Notes under the pieces: model-generated
Database searches by the model: none
What the model was told of the DNA's origin: nothing
What the model saw: the letters and a program-made list of their open reading frames with translations, nothing else
Translations under genes and position numbers: made by a program
Shown: positions 14,901-16,684 of the stretch, piece after piece
Position numbering within the stretch: the first letter of the stretch is position 1
Layout: every line of letters begins with the position of its first letter
Assembly (NCBI GenBank): GCA_002685895.1
Contig: NYYK01000061.1
Span: forward strand, 14,766 to 31,449
DNA length: 16,684 nucleotides
DNA from: Methanobacteriota archaeon
GTDB taxonomy: Archaea > Thermoplasmatota > Poseidoniia > Poseidoniales > Thalassarchaeaceae
Reading direction: 5' to 3'

Positions 14901-15564
14901 TTCAAACCGCGCTAATGAGATATTCTTAAGCAAGGCAATTACGAAATCACACCACAACGAGATTCAAGAAGCGATTGAAGAAAGACGCGAATTATTTGAA
15001 GAAAGCGAATTGAAAGAGTTAGAAGAAATTGAAGTGAATTTAGAGCGTGTTTTAACTAAAGCAATCGCACTTGGTTTAACTACTGAAAACGCGGTCAAAC
15101 GCATGCACCAAAACATCAAACAAGGTAAATTTGAGCCCAAACACTACTTAGATATGTGGAGCGAAAGAATCGATAAAGATTCAAGCACAACGGCACCCGT
15201 TGAAGAAGATACAACCGCCGACGATGAAGAATTAGATTCAACCCCACCACTTTCAAAAACATCCCTTTCTAAATTGAAGAAAGACGAGTTGGTTGCATTA
15301 GCTAAAGACAGAGGTATGTTGACTAGTGGCACCAAAGCAACAATCATCGATCGCCTTCTAGAAGATGAAGATATTGAAGAAGTAACTAAAGTATCAACTC
15401 CAGTAACCTCTCTCTCTGCAAAGAGTGAATTATCTAAGTTGAAGAAAGATGAACTGGTTGCATTGGCTAAAGAAAGAGGTATGTTGACTAGTGGCACTAA
15501 AGCGACCCTAATCGAACGTCTTCTACCAGGTACGACCCGCACCCTAGGTGGCGAAGAAGAGTAA
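11974..15564 (+). CDS. Secreted beta-helix protein with Ca-binding repeats, membrane anchor and SAP-motif tail
   Basis: This is a 1196-residue type I membrane/surface protein. Residues 1-32 form a signal peptide (cleavage likely after ASA). Residues about 35-665 are a right-handed parallel beta-helix with PbH1-like strands rich in Asn ladders (ENNNFNNL, DNNNLHDL), typical of surface adhesins or carbohydrate-binding proteins. Residues 676-912 are thrombospondin type 3-like Asp-rich repeats with paired Cys. One membrane helix spans about 927-948 and is followed by a positively charged stretch, so the C-terminus should be cytoplasmic. Residues 970-1065 are helical and coiled-coil-like (EERRELFEESELKELEEIE). 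Two SAP motifs occupy about 1098-1129 and 1153-1184. Start ATG 11974 has GAAGG just upstream. The combination of a surface adhesin-like ectodomain with a putative DNA-binding tail is unusual. Ligand and function are unknown. Confidence 0.9.
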   Translation: MQEKRVLSRVLSIILICALFSPIFSILPTASADSETIYVDTQSCTPLSAPGDGSIEYPYCNISEAISSSSSGDTIIVASGDYVLNQPISITHPLTLKGVKYDISALNRSSGDVTESTIDVRNSNGAIVITSSDVVVAGFNIIGNENTRFGFSISGNDNSLSNIEIENNLIHGMAKKINQLRSTSWGILTEAKVSSNFTTNTLDGLHFHGNHIYDIGGYNNSIGLGISLHEVVSTEVGGGAIIENNKFSNINDGQWAGVPTPGMGVVAQEEVLIYPTDQQSGITLRNNEYNTISVGAALQISERGVFDEQNNNFQSVDVFMINVGHTTTVMENTLAPFAKATGRNLTIGIADSAAYFASPSTAVAQTLVNSESDSHNIILSGGVFNEDLIIAPSNQLSNLLITTTEGGNPTFTGGIHLLANYNLNNFTIEGLTIQGEATPGIAFNIESNAGLSDITINNMTINGGDAARSGIISSGLSGAITVENNNFNNLDGAYSYTTTPDGIDSTAGQISQLSFSNNAITGSSGSVRLTPVSGLISSSTVNNNVFTNSGSNSTPMLSISNIAILTLDNNNLHDLDALVGISIEDVRYLSVSENNLSGLNIAITVDESNTGSMQSATFDDNSFTEIDTYAIEVPTVTGATVSVNQNWFGTTNISAISEMIQGDTQIGEQWNSWPGEDTDNDGWADEFDLCSGHNDAVDVDADGIPDGCDSLIDSDDDSISDGVDNCLTQQNTDQANHDGDVYGDLCDSDDDNDGMLDTENGEQLDMCPQGHLGWVRTQVTDPDNDGCHNYHEDDDDDNDGILDDVDLCQRSIQLNWESNQSTDYDGDGCIDDSTEDNDDDNDNIDDDVDLCPNGELNWISIRDTDFDGDGCLDVLEDFDDDNDGVLDVRDDCPNQYVNNETDLDGDGCIDTNNEASSFTERLMVGEPMAMAIVMIPILLMFVVGTKLYVNQINRDTKNRLLVSVGNAETPRRLRELSNRANEIFLSKAITKSHHNEIQEAIEERRELFEESELKELEEIEVNLERVLTKAIALGLTTENAVKRMHQNIKQGKFEPKHYLDMWSERIDKDSSTTAPVEEDTTADDEELDSTPPLSKTSLSKLKKDELVALAKDRGMLTSGTKATIIDRLLEDEDIEEVTKVSTPVTSLSAKSELSKLKKDELVALAKERGMLTSGTKATLIERLLPGTTRTLGGEEE
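13999..14712 (+). repeat. Asp/Cys-rich thrombospondin type 3-like calcium-binding repeat array
   Basis: This coding repeat spans residues about 676-913 of the large envelope protein. Classical T3 units come first (Cys690, 708, 726, 746). They are followed by three longer units of about 41-43 residues with Cys pairs 767/787, 808/829 and 851/871, and a shortened fourth with 892/908. Each long unit reads roughly LC-xxGxLxW-(x7)-TDxDGDGC-xDxxEDxDDDNDG. The DxDxDG clusters would chelate Ca2+, and each Cys pair likely forms a disulfide outside the cell. Confidence 0.8.
15265..15360 (+). repeat. SAP-motif coding repeat, copy 1
   Basis: This codes for residues 1098-1129 (LSKLKKDELVALAKDRG then MLTSGTKATIIDRLL), fitting the SAP consensus of two helices around an invariant Gly and a T/S-G-x-K turn. 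By hand count it is identical to copy 2 (15430-15525) at 81 of 96 bases, with an offset of 165 bases. Confidence 0.8.
15430..15525 (+). repeat. SAP-motif coding repeat, copy 2
   Basis: This codes for residues 1153-1184. It differs from copy 1 at 15 bases but only three residues (Asp/Glu, Ile/Leu, Asp/Glu). The two copies are joined by an acidic linker followed by a Ser/Thr-rich linker. Confidence 0.8.
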
Positions 15565-15635
15565 GGACTCTTCCATAACCGCACCCAAGTTCTTATGTTT
15601 TGCAATAATTCAGCATATGTTGATTACAAACTATC

Positions 15636-15643
15636 TAAATAAT
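15636..15643 (+). promoter_or_regulatory. Possible TATA box of the downstream envelope gene
   Basis: TAAATAAT is centred about 26 bases before the ATG at 15666, a spacing consistent with a leaderless archaeal transcript. The region 15565-15665 is otherwise AT-rich with no clear terminator hairpin. Confidence 0.3.
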
Positions 15644-15665
15644 AGTGTTAGTTCATGAATTTTCT

Positions 15666-16684
15666 ATGAAAGCAGAAGCGCTGAACATAGGAACCCACCG
15701 AACTAGCATAATTCTAGTTACGATTATGATTTTTTCAATATTATTTAGCCCCCAAATGTTCAATGAAATACAAAATAATGACAAACCAGATACGGGACCA
15801 ATTTCTAACCAGTTATGGGGGGGCGAATCTAGCCTTGAATCTCCATCTGTATTTGGTTATGTTACAAATCAAGACGGAGTCCTAATGGGTGGAGTAAATA
15901 TTAGTCTTGATGGCACAGAACATTATACACACACAGATCATATCGGGCATTATATATTGAAAGAAATTAGTGTCGGTACAATTAATTTAAGGGCATCTAA
16001 AACTGGTTGTAATGATACAGTAGTTAGTATGGAGCACGAAGGTTGGACTAGAATTGATATAGTAATTTTATGTTATTCAGACGCCCACGAGATATTTGGT
16101 TCAGTCATGGATATCAACACGCAAATTCCCCTGAGCGGCGTCACTATGACATTATCTGGTGAAGGAAATATATTCACAACATCAACAGATATGGGCGGAG
16201 AATATTCGTTCATCGACATTCTTGAAGGAATTTACCAACTTGAGGCAAATCATAATTTATATGATTCTCATGAAATTGAAGTGATTCTGAATAAAACAGC
16301 AATAGCATCATTTGTGCTGAAAGTAACCGAGCCAGCGAATCTGTCTGGCGATGTTCTTGGTCGTAGAGGCACCCCCACCGATGAACCGATAATAGGTGCA
16401 TTGATTAGATTAGAGGGCTATTCAACCTCTGGAGATTTGGTATTCGGCCCATTGGATACATATACAGATTCAGTGGGTCATTATTCATTCACCGATTTAC
16501 CCCCTATCGATTACACATTTACTGTTATTTCAATGGGTTATGACGTATTTAATACACAGATAAATCTAGCACCCGGTGAAGATAAAATATTTGATCCAAC
16601 GTTGGTTTTACATGCAGCAGAAGTAGAATTTGAAATTGTGTCTTCTACATACGTTACCGCCGGAGGGGATTCTATGCCATTAGA
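15666..16684 (+). CDS. Secreted protein with carboxypeptidase-regulatory-like repeats (partial, 3' end missing)
   Basis: The frame opens at ATG 15666 and runs off the window, giving 339 codons without a stop. Residues 13-28 (SIILVTIMIFSILFSP) form a signal or anchor helix after a short basic N-terminus. Then come at least three beta-sandwich modules of the carboxypeptidase regulatory / prealbumin-like type. Module 1 (about 60-137) contains VFGYVTNQDGVLMGGVNISL and TDHIGHYIL. Module 2 (141-219) contains IFGSVMDINTQIPLSGVTMTL and STDMGGEYSFIDI. Module 3 (226-316) contains LSGDVLGRRG and TDSVGHYSFTDLPP. The repeated logic 'G.V.d....pl.Ga.v.l...t.tD..G.Ys...l..G.Y.l' is clear. Such modules are non-catalytic extracellular stalks. 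It lies 101 bases after the SAP-tailed surface gene on the same strand. Confidence 0.85.
   Translation, partial: MKAEALNIGTHRTSIILVTIMIFSILFSPQMFNEIQNNDKPDTGPISNQLWGGESSLESPSVFGYVTNQDGVLMGGVNISLDGTEHYTHTDHIGHYILKEISVGTINLRASKTGCNDTVVSMEHEGWTRIDIVILCYSDAHEIFGSVMDINTQIPLSGVTMTLSGEGNIFTTSTDMGGEYSFIDILEGIYQLEANHNLYDSHEIEVILNKTAIASFVLKVTEPANLSGDVLGRRGTPTDEPIIGALIRLEGYSTSGDLVFGPLDTYTDSVGHYSFTDLPPIDYTFTVISMGYDVFNTQINLAPGEDKIFDPTLVLHAAEVEFEIVSSTYVTAGGDSMPL

Noticed and set aside
15144..15605. A 153-residue open frame on the minus strand
   Set aside because: It is antisense to the SAP repeats. Its own internal repeat (LVPLVNIPLSLANAT) is just the mirror of the duplicated SAP coding sequence.

Overview
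The window looks like a piece of a planktonic archaeal genome, most likely Marine Group II (Poseidoniales) or a close euryarchaeal relative. The evidence is a group II chaperonin (thermosome type), an archaeal COG1855-type ATPase with a KH domain, TATA-box-like promoters, bacterial-type purine genes (purN, purH), and a large secreted protein with Asp/Cys-rich calcium-binding repeats and a SAP-tailed cytoplasmic end. The lineage is inferred from gene content; no rRNA or other decisive marker is present. No tRNA, rRNA, CRISPR array, insertion sequence or phage gene was recognised.

Layout. (1) Positions 1-1615: a TerB-like helical protein, a 67-residue hypothetical protein and a MobA-like nucleotidyltransferase, all on +; the last two abut. 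(2) 1629-2315, minus: purN, convergent with the mobA-like gene. (3) 2439-3367, plus: a DUF454/YbaN-type membrane protein and a second TerB-like protein 8 bases apart. (4) 3449-5110, plus: full-length bifunctional purH, whose stop codon overlaps that of the convergent chaperonin gene. (5) 9572-5107, minus: a Gfo/Idh/MocA oxidoreductase, a three-helix membrane protein, a COG1855-like ATPase-KH protein that lacks the usual N-terminal PIN nuclease domain, and a divergent thermosome paralogue. The chaperonin appears to have its own promoter, with a palindrome directly against its TATA box. (6) 9673-11855, plus: a GT4-like glycosyltransferase translationally coupled to an APH/homoserine-kinase-II-fold kinase, divergent from the oxidoreductase. 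(7) 11974 to the end, plus: two envelope genes. The first is a 1196-residue protein (signal peptide, beta-helix, thrombospondin type 3-like Ca2+-binding repeats, one membrane helix, coiled coil, two SAP motifs). The second is cut by the window edge and has carboxypeptidase-regulatory-like beta-sandwich repeats.

How the genes fit together. PurN and PurH supply the two formyl-transfer steps and the final ring closure of de novo purine synthesis. The oxidoreductase and glycosyltransferase suggest sugar-nucleotide modification and surface glycan assembly next to two surface proteins. The ATPase-KH and chaperonin genes point to RNA/protein quality control. The most unusual items are the PIN-less ATPase, the chaperonin with altered nucleotide-pocket residues, the envelope protein whose predicted cytoplasmic tail ends in two recently duplicated SAP motifs, and three promoters in which a perfect palindrome abuts or contains a TATA-like element.
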